Assembly: GCA_004194705.1 (NCBI GenBank)
Contig: SADC01000034.1
Location: 1 to 64,000 of the forward strand
Source: Ditylenchus dipsaci
Taxonomy: Eukaryota; Nematoda; Chromadorea; Rhabditida; Anguinidae
DNA length: 64,000 nucleotides
Direction: 5' to 3'
The first letter of the stretch is position 1. Each line of letters starts with the position of its first letter. Below, one piece after another: positions 44,601 to 55,541 of this stretch. A program made the position numbers and the translations under genes. Below the pieces are notes generated by a model. The model was not told the origin of the DNA and ran no database searches. It was given only the letters and a program-made list of their open reading frames with translations.

Positions 44601-47600
44601 TTTTGCTAGTATACACCAAAAAAATATGGGTACCATTGAAAGGCTATGCCCGAGTCTAAAGCCTTTTCCCAAGTCCAGCCTTCACCTATGTTGTTGCCGG
44701 GATCTTCAATGTATTCTCTGGAGAAACTTGGGATCTGCAAGGAATTGGTTGAGCTGAAGGTTGGAAATAAGTGTAATGAGAGAACCACCTTACACCAATG
44801 GTCAGGCTGAAATGTATGGTAATGAAGCGGTTGATTACAAGAAAATATTTTAGTTGGTCACCTGGTAAGTGAAGTAAACCACAGACAAATTAAACATGGC
44901 ATGAGGGACTTGATGAGCAGAGATCATGAGGTAGATTATAATTTGCCTATAAATTACCGTAAATTTTGTCACTTGGATTAAAAAGACACTGACCACATGT
45001 TGCATCCTCCAATAATCTTCAAAATACCTGAAAAAGTAGTAATTTGTCAGATCAAGTGCAAAAGCACCACGCAATGTTTAATATTCCAAAAATTAGGTTA
45101 TCAACTAAAACTTCAACACAAACTTTAGCAAATGTAAACGGAGCAGAATTTTTCCACCAAAAACCAGGCATGTAAACGGGCCGTTATTTTGCCGGCCCAG
45201 ATGAAAGGAATTTTCGGCGTAGCCCGGCCCGGTCTGGCCAAAAGTCAGAAAATTTTTCATTGTCAAAAATCATTACATCGTCATGAGAGATATTTGAACA
45301 AATACAGGTCAGAGTTAAAAAATTAGAAAAAATCGCTCTGAAAGAGAACAGGAATTAGAATAATTATTTATCACGAGCTTTTCCGGGCCCGCCGGCCCTT
45401 GAATTTTTCGGCCCGACCCGCCGGGGGTTTGAAACGGGCCGGGCTGTGCACATGTCTGATAAAAACTACCGAATACTTTGACTGCTCGGCTAGGGAAGAT
45501 TTGACAAAAAGAGATTTGGCAAGGGACTGACAGGGGCCAAAGTGCTTTTTTACATTTTTTCCGTAAAATTTTAAAATTGTGTGTGAAATACCCCAAACTA
45601 CTGAAAACGCCCCAAACCACGCTAAACCACCCCAAACCACCCCTTGAAATTTTGATGACTTTTGAAATTTCAAAATTTCCAAAAGTTAGGTCACAAGTGG
45701 CCACGAATCGATATTCACCGCAATTTAGTGCCAACAAATGGATTGGAGTAGGTACTCTTGTCTCTTTTTTCATTAGTATGGAAAGATGGACAAACGAATC
45801 AAGTAATTCATTTGTCTCCTTTTTACAACAAATGGAAAAAGGGATAAAAGACCAAGATTTTTTTTAAAAGACCAAGATTTAGTGCGAAATTTTTTTTATC
45901 TAGAAACTACAGATTTAGAGGCGAAAACTAATGTCAGCCGAGATCATGTTGCTAACACGGGAAGTGCACAACCTTAAGGTGGCGTTCAGACAAACTTTAT
46001 ACACCAATCAAAACCTCATGGCATGCCTATTACTGCCTCACTTGCCGATTTTCCTGCCGACGCGTCTGCGATGAGAAAATCAAGTTTGAAATATAAGATA
46101 TTTGCTGTGTATGGCCAATTTTCTGTGTATGGACAAGTTTTGCAATTCTCTCTCTAGTGAGTGAGCGGCGTAGTAGATGTGATTCAGGCTTTGTTTTTAA
46201 ACGTCGCAGGTTCGATCCCCAGTACGGTACATGTTTAATTTAATTTTATTTATCACCTTTTTTTTCTTTTCAAATTGCGACATCCATATCTGTGATTTTA
46301 TATCTATGTTGGCAGGCATATTTATACAGTAGTGTTGTCGCATTTTGAAAACAAAATGTTATGGATACCAGACATTGTCTGATACAAAGTTTTTTTGACG
46401 CGCATCACGGTGTAATTTCTTTATCTTTTCAAATTAAATTTTTATGTATCAGATTCCCGAAAATATACTTCTTGCAAATCATTGAAAAAAGATGAGAAAA
46501 TAGATTTTGAAAAAATTAAATGGTACTTCTTTAGTTTACATCACACCTCAAATTTTTCGATTTTCTTGCAAATTTTGTTTGAAATTTTTTGTTTGCTCGC
46601 TCATTTTTCATCCGTCATTTTATCCTTTCCGGTTTCAGTATGGAAGAACTTCGAAGCTTCACTCTCTCAAAGCTCTACAACAAGTTGCTCAAGTGGACTG
46701 ATGAGGATTTCGTGGAGTGGTTTCAACATCTCAAACTCCTTCACTCGTTTCGAACTTGCGTGTGTGGATCCAAAATGCGCCTTCGAAGCAAAAAGAACGA
46801 TGAACTTATAATCACAGCGTCAATTTCGTTGATCCAAACACCGGTGCGCATACTCAGACGATCGAATCTACATGGCAAAAGTTCAAACGAAGACACAAAC
46901 AAGAATTCGGGACTCATCGATCAGTATTTCGCTCTTATGTATCAGATTTTGTTTGGCGAAAAAAATTCTCTGGCCCTGATGTTATATTATGTTCAGTTTG
47001 TGGTCTCAAATTGTTTATATGTATGTTTGCGAGTAAGGGAATAAAAAAATTTGCAAGAAAATCGAAAAAAATGAGGTGTGATGTAAACTAAAGAAGTACC
47101 AATTAAATTAAACATGTACCCGCACCGGGACAGCATATGAAGAGAAGACCCCCCCCCCCTCCCCAAAGAGCATTTTCTCTAAGCGAACTTTTTTTATTTT
47201 TGCCTAAGCCTAAGGCCTACGCCTAAACCCAAGCCTAAGTTAGCGCGCTACACATTGCAAAAAAGAAAACTTAAAAAAAATCAAGGGAGCCTAAAATAGG
47301 ACGCTTAGAGAAAAATACTCTTTAGAGGGGGGGGGGTTGCACTTCAATTTTTACGGTACTGGGGATTGGACCTGCGATATTTAAAAACGAAGGCTGAATC
47401 ATATCCACTGTGCCACTAACTCACTAGAGAGATAATTGCAAAAGAGATAATTGGCCATACTCTACACAACAAATATCTTATATTTCAAACTTGATTTTCT
47501 CATCGTAGACGAGTCGGCAGGAAAATCGGCCAGTGAGGCAGTAATAGGCATGCCACGAGCTTTTGATTAGTGTATAAAGTTTGTCTGAACGCCACCTTAA

Positions 47601-48349
47601 GGTTGTGCACTTCCCGTGTAAGTCGGAGAACCTAATTTTTCTGACCGAACAAATAACCTTCAAAATCAATGTCAGTGAGTCGTCTTTTCCTCGGATTCTT
47701 GTACTGATTTTGCATCCTAAAAAAATTTAATGCCATTGCTCCATTTTTCACATGCATGACTTAATTAAATATTCCTACCTATAGTGTTGAGCATTGATTT
47801 CCATCTCACTCTGGTTTCTAACCCGTCCTCTGCAATCAGCAACGGTTTTTCTGAACAAAACCCCAAAGATTACAACAACCCACCTACTGCTACTCGATTT
47901 CTCCCTGGCTGGAGATGCTTTGTTGCTGTTCATTGGGACGTTATCAGCGATACTCTCACTGGTTATGGCATCCTCCACAATAAAAGGCGAATCCGTGGAC
48001 TCAAGTTTAGGTGTTGGCATGTCTAGAGAAGAGCAAGAAGCCTGGATTAGTTGTTGCACATCTGCCTTGTCATCCTCCACCATTTTAGCATAGGAGACTT
48101 CAGGTGGTTGCCCTAGTAGAGGATCTGACTGGACTAGGGCGCAACTGACTACAGGCACACCAGGTCTTAGATCAAATTCACTCTGAATATTTAGTAATGG
48201 TTGTTTTGTCATTTAGTTAATAACTGTGTGCTATATCACTTTTCCTTTCAACCCACCTGCACATACAACGGACCGACATATGGTTGCTGTCCCTCTGCAC
48301 CTGCATCATCCATGCGCTCAGGTGTTGCTCCACTGTTTTGAGAGGCCAT
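32650..48349 (-). CDS. SLC22-type organic ion transporter (about 21 exons)
   Basis: Exons: 48349-48257, 48182-47884, 47829-47779, 47716-47651, 45027-44862, 44806-44634, 44577-44537, 44490-44354, 44299-44169, 42365-42340, 42285-42152, 42099-41980, 39378-39219 (end uncertain), 38725-38562, 38068-37945, 37895-37812, 33439-33349, 33247-33213, 33159-32999, 32947-32650. At least one exon between 39219 and 38725 is unresolved. Landmarks: PDHWCK, VVTQWHLSCDDNW, GYISDRYGRKP, VRFLLAV, LPESPRWL, YYGC, NILYIFTSELYPTVIRNS, LPETRDMPLPDT. It would be a 12-helix membrane carrier of organic cations or anions; the substrate is not readable. The N-terminus is long and polar (TM1 only after about 180 residues). 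The acceptor TTTCAG stands 4 bases before the ATG. A one-base deficit in an A run near 39266 breaks EAEK-IIRKA. The 37945/37895 junction is out of phase. The C-terminal tail comes from a MITE. Confidence 0.85.
32681..32768. repeat. pogo-like MITE forming the SLC22 C-terminus
   Basis: On the minus strand it starts TACAGTCTACTCTAGATATA and ends with an inverted relative (ATGTTATATCGAAAAAGACT), with GGCCGGTCCCGGGAG inside. It starts inside the last exon. The frame runs through it for about 30 codons (residues ITPLLINCHWPVPG) and stops at 32650, next to AATAAA-type signals (32655-32665). Confidence 0.75.
33447..33690. repeat. Palindromic MITE, CCTTTAAAGG ends (copy 2)
   Basis: TTAAAGGGCCATTGCCGTCC .. 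CCCCGCCAATTCAAA pairs with TTTGAATTGGCGGGGAC .. GGCAATGTTCCTTTAAAGG. Same family as 2451-2692. It begins within 10 bases of the acceptor of the SLC22 exon at 33439. Confidence 0.75.
33773..34199. repeat. pogo-like fold-back, tag CCCGCTAACCCGGCACC
   Basis: Ends ACAGTCGAGTCCCGC / GCGGGACTCGACTGT. The tag CCGCTAACCCGGCACC stands at both outer ends and at both sides of the centre (33962-34010). The arm core (AAAAGTTCGTTCCCGCC, GTCCGACACTTTTTTTA, GATTTTGCCGATCG) is that of 2708-3133. Confidence 0.9.
34578..34717. repeat. pogo-like MITE, tag CGATTTAGTGTACACC
   Basis: ACAGTCCACTCCCGATTTAG at the left, AAATCGGGAGTTGACTGTA at the right, an internal CTCGATTCAGTGTACACC and GGTCCCAGGGTG. TA flanks. Confidence 0.85.
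35130..35537. repeat. Fold-back with GAGTGCGGAT end-and-centre tag
   Basis: AGGCCTGGTACCAATGAGTG pairs with CACTCATTGGGTACCAGGCC. GAGTGCGGAT stands beside each end and four to five times at the centre (35290-35360). Arms between (TACCTCCTCACTCG / CTGGTAGC) pair. Confidence 0.85.
36478..36628. repeat. Palindrome with AAGTCAAGGTCAAAG tags
   Basis: CCTCGTGTACGCAGATCAAG / CTGCGTACACGAGG ends, then arrays of AAAGTCAAGGTCAAAG and their complement to a centre near 36553. Short repetitive open frames here are artefacts. Confidence 0.8.
36627..36955. repeat. Palindrome with tRNA-like arms
   Basis: Both arms contain GGCTTCCATGGCGCAGTGCG (A-box-like) and, about 55 bp on, GTTGCAGGTTCAATCCCACG (B-box-like). 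The centre is near 36787. The tRNA cloverleaf does not close properly, so these are tRNA-derived relics in mirrored copies. Confidence 0.7.
36975..37800. repeat. Fold-back with AAAAAGGCGGCCAAATT tags
   Basis: AGAAATGTACCACCAAAAGT pairs with ACATTTGGTGGTACATTTCT. Three to four copies of GGCCGCCTTTTT follow each end. Arms continue inward (TTTGATGGTAACTTTGCTCT, GATTCTGGGC) to a centre near 37390. Confidence 0.85.
38095..38360. repeat. Palindrome in SLC22 intron, CGGGGAGTGATCAGATCGAG
   Basis: CACGGGGAGTGATCAGATCG .. GAGATAACATCATATTCGTG at 38152-38205 pairs with 38300-38355. AAAATGCCGTT tags stand outside the left arm only. Confidence 0.8.
40252..41747. mobile_element. Harbinger-like element, tag GACCCGCGGGTCA, with MADF gene
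   Basis: Ends AGCACCATTCATACTCCCGC and its complement. Flanking GAA at both sides (40252-40254, 41745-41747) would be a 3-bp duplication, judged against the intact left arm of the surrounding fold-back. Tags GACCCGCGGGTCA fill 40265-40445 and 41525-41735. Myb/MADF proteins are the usual second protein of PIF/Harbinger transposons, which supports the guess. No transposase remains. Confidence 0.6.
40684..41380 (-). CDS. MADF-domain protein inside transposon (3 exons, frame doubt)
   Basis: Exon 1 41380-41185 (ATG at 41380): FLIELVEQKPVLWDPTNADY opens the MADF (Myb/SANT-like, Adf-1) domain. Exon 2 41134-40970: SSSKETWENILSTHRSTRRR, then SGDGAEDVEPDWKFWEATAF, the usual end of the domain. Exon 3 40921-40684: a lysine-rich tail, PANKKSKLDPEFERLMQALE, ending PPLQK and TAA. 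The 2/3 junction is in phase. The 1/2 junction is one base off, so there is either a sequence error or decay. It would bind DNA and, if this is a Harbinger element, act with a transposase supplied elsewhere. Confidence 0.7.
42660..43095. repeat. Nested palindromes in SLC22 intron
   Basis: Outer arms GTTAAAGGAGCATAGCCGTC / GACGGCTATGGTCCTTTAAA. Inside, the CTCTTTCGTCTC palindrome (42700-42835) and a GCCTTGGTCCCCCTTG fold-back (42868-43020). Confidence 0.85.
43165..44040. repeat. Fold-back in SLC22 intron with nested GACTCGGTAC element
   Basis: TCAGCCTCTGACAAGTACTC pairs with 44005-44035. TTTTTATCTGGCCAGTTATGGCC and AACTATCATTTGCTCTCACTGC pair with 43630-43690. The inner GACTCGGTACA element occupies 43690-43922 and contains mirrored TTCAAATTCGCGCGTTTTG arms. 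Confidence 0.8.
45155..45468. mobile_element. hAT-like MITE, tag GCCCGGCCCG
   Basis: Ends CAGGCATGTAAACGGGCCG and, from the right, CAGACATGTGCACAGCCCGG. Flanks CCAAAAAC and ATAAAAAC match at 6 of 8. GGCCCGSCC words fill both ends. It lies in the SLC22 intron between 47651 and 45027, next to the exon at 45027. Confidence 0.65.
45470..45950. other. Intronic stretch, CCCCAAACCAC repeats
   Basis: 45585-45650 carries diverged CCCCAAACCACG units. Overlapping open frames on both strands here lie within an SLC22 intron and match nothing I recognise. Confidence 0.4.
45953..47625. repeat. 1.7-kb fold-back with tRNA-like arms in SLC22 intron
   Basis: ACACGGGAAGTGCACAACCT at 45956 pairs with its complement at 47605-47622. 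Arms continue (GGCGTTCAGACAAACTTTAT). Each arm carries a tRNA-like piece: 46148-46215 (CGCAGGTTCGATCCCCAGTA) and 47345-47415. A further inverted pair 46500-46570 / 47050-47110 (TTTAGTTTACATCACACCTC) encloses 46570-47050, where a frame (46589-47044) matches nothing I know. Confidence 0.8.
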
Positions 48350-48409
48350 TTTCTGAAATAAAGAAAGAAAATACACAGCTCATGGTGTGCTAAAAATTAA
48401 TTTCAGTCG

Positions 48410-49555
48410 ATTGGCAGCGCCATGGACATTGACCTATGGACACTGACCATTGGAATTACAAAAATAAATGCAGAGCTTGTCAAAATTACGTTATTGAAGA
48501 AATAGAAGTTATTGAATCCGCTCATTTTTAAATTTCTAGGCCATTTTGTAGGCCTAGACCTTTTTCATTTAGTTCTCCTTCTGCACTGAAATACTTGAAC
48601 GGACGCCGTCCCTAAGTCAGCGCCATGCAAAATTTGAACACATTCGGGCGCCGGCTTTTTTTGGAGGCCTGGCACCGATTTTTTGTTTTTTTTTACCTAT
48701 TACACAAGCCTGCAGTGGCCCATGAGCCCAAGATTTAAAAGGGACTTTCTGAGAAAATGATAAACTTATATAAGTTAAATAAATGATGATTTACCACGAT
48801 TTTTTTTCAAAAATTTTTTATGATATCCATCGAGTTCTGCTATTCTCCCTAAGCAATTTTGAAAAAGACAGTCCATGTGAAATATATAAATTTTAAAAAA
48901 TGCACTCAAAATTTCTTCTTAATAAGCTTTATTAACCTCCCCACCCTAGACCCGCAATGTTTTCCGGCCAACTTGTTCAGTTTCTCACGCTAAATCAGAA
49001 CCTGCAATAAAAATCAGGTCAGGATATTATAAAAAATTGAGAAATCGGCATTTTGGAAAACACTATTTTTCAAAAAAGCGAGTGTTTTTGGACTTTTTCA
49101 TAAGTAATATTAGCAGTCCCATACCTTAAAAGGAAGCGCAATACAAGCCGGTTAAATGACACCAAATATTTACAAAAAGTTGTGTAAAAATGACCAAAAT
49201 AAACACTTATAGCAGAAAAATTTTGAGTGCATTTTTTTAAATGATTCATACCGAATGTTTTTTTAAAAGTTCCTCAGAAAGAGTATTAGAACACGATGGA
49301 CACCACAGAAAATTTTTGAAAAAAAATCGTGGTATGTCGGTTTATCATTCTCTCAGAAATTACCTTTCAATCAAGTTAGAAAAATAAATAAAATGGTCAC
49401 ACAAAACAATAAAATGCGCAAGTTCAAAAAATGTCACAAAAGGGTCCAACGGCAAGGTTAACGCCCAAAACCAGAATTACACCTAATTAGTTTTTTGACC
49501 TTTATTTAGGTGATGGCTCTTAACCATGCTTTATAAAAAAAAATTGCCGAGGCTC
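48410..49555. repeat. Fold-back upstream of SLC22, GATAAAC..ATCGTGGTA
   Basis: 48745-48915 (TTTCTGAGAAAATGATAAAC, ACCACGATTTTTTTTCAAAA) pairs with 49235-49375. No gene in 48410-49555. The SLC22 promoter would lie in 48350-48740, where I see only AT-rich text and no clear motif. Confidence 0.65.
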
Positions 49556-49556
49556 C

Positions 49557-49715
49557 ACAGTGTACTCTCGGTTATCCGACACTCTAAATATACTTAATTT
49601 GGCTAAGATTGGCTTATTTTCTGTCAACAGACATCCCCGCTGACCGACGCTTCATTTATACGACACCCTAGAATGGTTTCCAAGCGTGTCGGATAACCGA
49701 GGTTTGACTGTATCT
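49557..49715. repeat. pogo-like MITE, tag TCGGTTATCCGACAC
   Basis: ACAGTGTACTCTCGGTTATC at the left and GATAACCGAGGTTTGACTGT at the right, TA at the right flank. AATTTGGCTAAGATTGGC lies inside. Confidence 0.75.
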
Positions 49716-49850
49716 ACATTTTGGTGAATAACAGGAGCCATCTGTCTTTACGAGCTATCTGTGAAACATAGGTTCAAAAAAAAATTAAAGTGGCATGCCC
49801 ATGCGTTTCAAAAAATTAAGGCGGGACTTTCGAATTTTTCGAATAGTTCC

Positions 49851-50660
49851 ATTTTTTATAGAGACAGAAACAAGACAAGATCTTGGCCAAGATTTTGTCT
49901 TGTCTTGCCCCAATTTTGACTGAAAATCTTGTCTTGGGATCTTGCTTGGTCATTTCTAGAAATCTTGGTCTTGGTTTCATGGTCAATCTTGTATGCAAAA
50001 TTTACAAAACACCCGACAACCCATTTTATCGTATTTAGGGCCCATAGCATACCTGGATTCTGTTTCTGGCTTTATACAAGATTAAAAAAATGGCGGGACA
50101 GGACAACTCCGTCCCGCTCGCCGTCCCGAAATCCCGCCTGAACATTTTTCAAGAATGTCCTGTCCCGGTGTCCCGTCTGGAAAAGAATTATTCCAATTTC
50201 GTCCCGTGTCGTCCCGAAAATGTCAAAATTGCATCTCTAATAAAACACACGTCAAACAATATAAAAGCATAAGATCAAGAACAGGGAAAGATAGTGCGTA
50301 AAAATTATAAAACACTAGCCACAAGTTTTGCTATAAAAATTGCCACCTGTTAAAAATTGTCAAAACAGTCATTTTTCGATTTAAGGAACCCTCGATTTAA
50401 CGAACTTTTTTCAACGCCTATTCTGCCAGTGATTAAATAAAATGACTAAAATTAACTCTTGGTTTAACAAAACTCTCGATCTCGATTGCCGGTGTCCAAG
50501 GGTTCATTGAATCGAGAGTTGCCTGTATAAATCTTGGTTTTTGGCCAAGATCTTGATTGGCCGTTTTCAAAAATCTTGCTCTTGGGCTTGGTCAAAATTT
50601 TAGCTTAAAATCTTGTCTTGGAATCTTGCTTGGTCCCCACTTTCTGTCTCTAATTTTTTA
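49851..50660. mobile_element. hAT-type element, tag CAAGATCTTGG
   Basis: Ends TAGAGACAGAAACAAGAC and, from the right, TAGAGACAGAAAGTGGG. Perfect 8-bp duplication ATTTTTTA at 49851-49858 and 50653-50660. TAGAG termini fit hAT. Arrays of CAAGATCTTGG / AATCTTGTCTTGG occur at both ends. Nested inside: GTCCCG-rich repeats (50090-50220) and a pogo-like MITE (50368-50528, CCCTCGATTTAACGAAC). Confidence 0.85.
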
Positions 50661-50684
50661 CTTGTATTGCGTCAGATCTAATAC

Positions 50685-51425
50685 CGTATTCTCTTTAATA
50701 GAGCCACATGTGGTTCTATTTTTCAACCCCCCTCGGGGGTGTGGTTCTATTAGAGAGTGTGGTTCTATTGTTTAACCCTCTGAAGATATTCAAGCATTGC
50801 AGCATACACACAGAAATTTTTTATTCACAACAAAACTCGGATTGGTTCTGGTTTAGGGGGACGCTCATTTTTTAATATATTTTTTTATTTATTTTTGTTG
50901 ATTATGGCAGTTATCGTTATATCGAGAACCTATATGAATAGTTTAATAAGTAATTATGTTTATGTAAATATTATGTAAAAAATAAAAAATATATATATAG
51001 TGAAAAGTGGGCGTCCCCCCTAAACCAGAACAGGTCCGTCTGATGTCAGAATCCCACTTTGAACAACGAAATTTAGGAACTACTGAGCTCCTAATAAAAC
51101 CTAATAAAGATTTCTCGTATTAGCTCAGCCAACTTCTTTTCATCACGTGCGAGCTTGACCTTGCCTCATTCACTCGGGACCGGCCCAAATTTCTTGAAAC
51201 AGTGGATGGCGCCGTCCTCACATCCATCAGTGGAATTGGAAATTCCGCACGATTTGAATGACTCAGTGATGAGCTTCTTCGAGAGATTTTCCCAGGCTTC
51301 CACAATTCATTAGAATTAGGCGGTCATTGGCGCAGCTTGAGAGAGTGTTAAGGGGTGTGGTTCTATTAGAGAGTGTGGTTCAAATAGAGAATGTGACTCT
51401 ATTAGAGAAAATATGGTATTAATGC
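50685..51425. repeat. Fold-back with CTCTAATAGAACCAC tags
   Basis: TAATACCGTATTCTCTTTAA at the left. At the right, read inverted, TTAATACCATATTTTCTCTA. GTGTGGTTCTATTAGAGAGT tags occur at 50700-50770 and 51350-51410. The inside has no recognised gene. The end word CCGTATTTNCTCTAATA is shared with 12645-12895, 21120-21205 and 57940-57975. Confidence 0.75.
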
Positions 51426-52835
51426 TCTTGTGCTACTTTTAAAAACTAAACAGAAAACTTGAGAAACCTAGATGAGAACGTATCTAAAAATTTGTCGAGG
51501 AATAAAATAACTGCTGGTCACCGCCCACGCGAGCGCAAGCGAATGCCCTTTCAACGCAAAAAAAATATTCGGTGTAGTTTTGACTAGCTCTGTAGCTGGC
51601 TACTTTAGTTCAAATAGATAGACAAACATGAATTTACAACTTTCAATGTATACCAGCCCAAAAGACGAAATCTGCTAATTGCCTTTTAACAATCACCAGC
51701 ATCAACTACAATTTTTCTTAAAAAGACGTCTAGGGATGGCTTTTAAACTAATGGCTGGCTGTTTGCTGGTTGGCGTGTGTGTATACTTGGTCCTTCCCCC
51801 TTCCCTCTTTTTGTTGTAATTATCTGCTGCTAGGGGAAATGGGTGCTCTTTTTTTGATAGCGAAGATAAGAATAGTGCACAATTATTTGGCAAGGAAAGA
51901 AGAAGAATGCAATCGATAGCCCTCAATTAGTCGGACACACAATATTGGGCAACAGCAGCAGCAGCTTAATTCCAACACAATGGTTAGATAGAGGTCGTGT
52001 GCTGGCTGATTAATTGAATGGTGAAAGTATATAAAAAAAGTGAGATAATTAATTTTGAAGAATAAATATTCCACCAGGGTAAATAAAAACGAAAAAATTA
52101 GGTTGTGTGTAATTTTTTCGCCCTACTTTTAATGCCTGAAAGTTTTCTCTTTTTTGACATTTTCCGCCAAATCAAAGTTTCAAATTCTGAGTTTACAAAA
52201 CTATTGACCACTTAAAAAGAATTAAGTGTTGATCTTTTGTCTTAACCTTAGTATCTTGCATCCCTAAGAATCTTGAGAGTAGGTCAACATGGGTTGAAAT
52301 ATACTTGAAATATACCATTAGAATTATAAAACTAGGGAACAGTGATAAGCCCCAAATGCATCGCATCGCCTCAGTGCGTGGGCTGTGCCCGGCATGACTT
52401 AAAATAGTCTGGGGCGCGAAGGCAAAGTGTGGTGCTGGGGCGAAGTGTGAGGCGCCCCAGAGTCCCTTTATTTGTCCTAACACTTTGCAAGAGAGCTTCA
52501 ATTTTTAAGAGCTTTAAGACTCGCATCGAAGCATAATGACATCTTTAAGAAACCTCCGGCAGTGCTCCATGACGCGTTGCATGGGTGGTGCCGGGCATTA
52601 TCTGACACACTCAGGGCGTGGGACACTGGTTAGGCGAGCCCAGGGCACGGGAGAGGGGGTTGGTTCGATAATTGCCTGCTTACCCATCCCTGCTCGGGCT
52701 ACACAATGAGTTGCCTTTGAAGATACAGGGTAGCCGAAAAATTCAAGCTACATGTAAGCTCTTTGATAAGAAAGAGAAAATATGTGCGCGAAAGACAATA
52801 TCATTTAAGAATCATAATCTCCGTGTTCGCAATGG
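51426..52835. other. Stretch without a supported gene
   Basis: AT-rich, with a GC-richer patch at 52360-52470 and 52560-52640 where GTGCCCGGCATGACT- and GTGCCGGGCATTATC-like words recur as a diverged duplicate. No intact frame or RNA recognised. Confidence 0.4.
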
Positions 52836-52839
52836 CGGC

Positions 52840-53735
52840 GGTTAATTCGTCCCCGATCAATTCGTCCTCAAAACCGCCAATTCAAAATTTTCGAGCAGGT
52901 TCGAATCCTGGTAATAGCAAATAATTTTCTAACTTAGAATTGTGTAGGAGATTGGGTTTGTTAGGACCAAAATTACGGTTTCACCCACCCAACCCCAATA
53001 CCTTGAGTAGGTACTTAATCGTCGGGTGAATAGACAATAGATATTTTATTCACCCGAAGCCTACAACTAGAGGTGATATCCTTATGGGTAAGTTGATAAG
53101 AAACCTGGATCGCCTGGAAAATAAAAGTTTACACAAAGTTAGGAACGAACCACTAACTCTGATGTAAAATCGTGTGAGAGTCACGTTTAACAAGATTAAA
53201 CAAGATTTCGACCTTTCAAAGGGATTTATGGCTGTTTTGGGTAGGAAAAGACCAAAAAGAGGCCAATTTTCTCCCAAAAAGGAAGATGTTGAACATAATT
53301 TTGAATACTGGGGCTTACCGCATAAATAAACTCTGGTATGCATGCTTTTTCATGCATCCAGAGTCACTTTCGAGTGATTTGTGTCTAAAGTATGTGGGTG
53401 TGCGCATCTTAACTCCAAGCCCCCTGCGCCCCCGAAGGGGGCTTTTTTTCTTTTCCTGCATTTGCATCGCCGTCCTGCATTTACCTTAGACATGATTCCG
53501 AGCAAGACTCTTGATCATAAAATGCATATAGAGTCTCTTTTGCCAAGTCCCATGTTGAAAAACATGGTTAAATAGTCATATGGCTATTTAACATGAAAAA
53601 ATTGTGTTTCCTACCAACTGGATTCGAACCTGTTCGAAATTTTCGAATTGGCGGTTTTGGGGACGAATTTACCTGGGGACGAATTCACCGGGGACGAATT
53701 CACCGGGATGAATTGACTGGGACGAATTCACCTAG
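52840..53735. repeat. Fold-back with GGACGAATTCACC tags and tRNA-like arms
   Basis: TTCGTCCTCAAAACCGCCAA pairs with TTGGCGGTTTTGGGGACGAA. GAGCAGGTTCGAATCCTGGT (B-box-like) pairs with 53605-53632. Four GGGACGAATTCACC units occur at the right, two at the left. It contains the fifth GGGGGCGCAGGGG palindrome (53305-53560), which is shortened at its hairpin. Confidence 0.8.
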
Positions 53736-55541
53736 AGCCGTTCGAAATTGTTCTTTTTAAAAAGATTTGTCCTTTTTTCGGGACCCAAAAAGTTTATTAT
53801 TTTAAAGTTTGTAGTCAAAATCTTTTTTTCGCTCCATATTAGCAATAAGCACAGGATAAAATGACCCTTTTTCTTCAAAAAACGGTCAAGATGTCTTTTT
53901 ACCCAAATGTCCTTTTTTCAAATTTTCGAGTTACCTACCCTGCAGGTTTTTTACATGAAATTTGGCACCGCTATTTTTTTCTACCGGACATGTTAAATAC
54001 CATTCGACTTCAAATTTATCGCTGAGTAATATGTTTCTAGATGTCAACACCGACTTATACTAAAATTTTGACTTATGGCCTTTTATAGCGAAGTAATTTT
54101 TTTCAACCACAAAAATGACCCGTTTTATTAGAATGAACACAAGTAGATTGTTTTAATCATGCTTTTGTGCACATTTGGGCTTATTGTACTTGGTTTGAGT
54201 TGCTCTACAAGATGACTGTAAAAAATCACTATACTATCGCAAAAAAATTACACTTTTAACTAATTTAAAACAAAATCACAAAATTTGTGTTTTGCTTTTT
54301 TCTTAAAATTTGCCATTTTACCCGAGGCGCTACTGACCATAATGGGGCGCCCGTCCGTCGCCGTCCTAATTTTTTTCATCGCCGTCCTGCATTTTCACTA
54401 AATTTTTTATAACACGGTGACCGCCCGCTCAAAAAGAGGCCGTCCTAATTAAAATCGAAGACATTAGGACGGCCTCATTTTTTTAAACTAAAAGTAAAAG
54501 GAAATCTGGATGGTCTCCCAAAAATAAGGTACGAAAATAAAAACTGATTGTATAATGTAAAAAAAAGCGTCCTGTTATAAAAAAATCGGGTGAAACTGCA
54601 GGACGGCGATGAGAAAAATTAGGACGGTGACGGACGGGCGCCCCAATATGCTACTGAATCTAAACGAAAAACTGCATCTGATAGTATTGAATGGTAACGT
54701 AATTTATAATAAGTGCGCATCGTCAAAAATAATATCAAATTTTAAATACCACTCGAGGCAACAAACAAATTAAACCAATCTGTCAATTTTCAATGGCTCT
54801 TATTAGTGAAAGATTATAGAACCCATGCAGAAGCTTTGCTAGTTGTGTATATTGACCCACGAACTTATGGACCAACACAATAAGATGCGCACTTATTATA
54901 AATTACGTTACCATTCAATACTATCAGATGCAGTTTTTCGTTTAGATTCAGTAGCATATTGGGGCGTCCGTCCGTCACCGTCCTAATTTTTCTCATCGCC
55001 GTCCTGCATTTTCACCCGATTTTTATAACAGGACGCCTTTTTTTACATTATACAATCAGTTTTTATTTTCGTACCTTATTTTTGGGAGACCATCCAGATT
55101 TCCTTTCACTTTTAGTTTAAAAAAATGAGGTCGTCCTAATGTCTCCGATTTTTTGAAAAATTTTATGAAAAATTAGTACGGCCTCTTTTTTGAGCTAAAA
55201 GTGAAAGAAAACCTGGACGTTCACCCGAAAATAAGGTAGAAAATTAAAACTAACTATATGATGTTATATAAAAAAAAAGCGTTCTGTTATAAAAAAAACA
55301 CTGAAAAAATAGGACGGCGATGAGAAAAAATAGGACGGCGACGGACGGGTGCCCCATTATGGTCAGTAGTGCCTCGGGTAAAATAACAAATTTTAAGAAA
55401 AAAGCATAACACAAACTTTGTGATTTTGTTTTAAATTAGTTAAAAGTGTAAATTTTTTGCTATAATATAGTGATTTTTTACAGTCATCTTGTAGAGCAAC
55501 TCAAACCAAGTACAATAAGCCTATATGTGCACAAAAGCATG

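Noticed and set aside
45315..45867. Overlapping open frames of 96-152 residues
   Set aside because: They lie in an SLC22 intron, overlap on both strands and are partly inside a hAT-like MITE and CCCCAAACCAC repeats.
46482..47044. Open frames of 109 and 151 residues in an SLC22 intron
   Set aside because: No recognisable domain; inside a fold-back pair. I could not exclude a decayed transposon protein but cannot support it.
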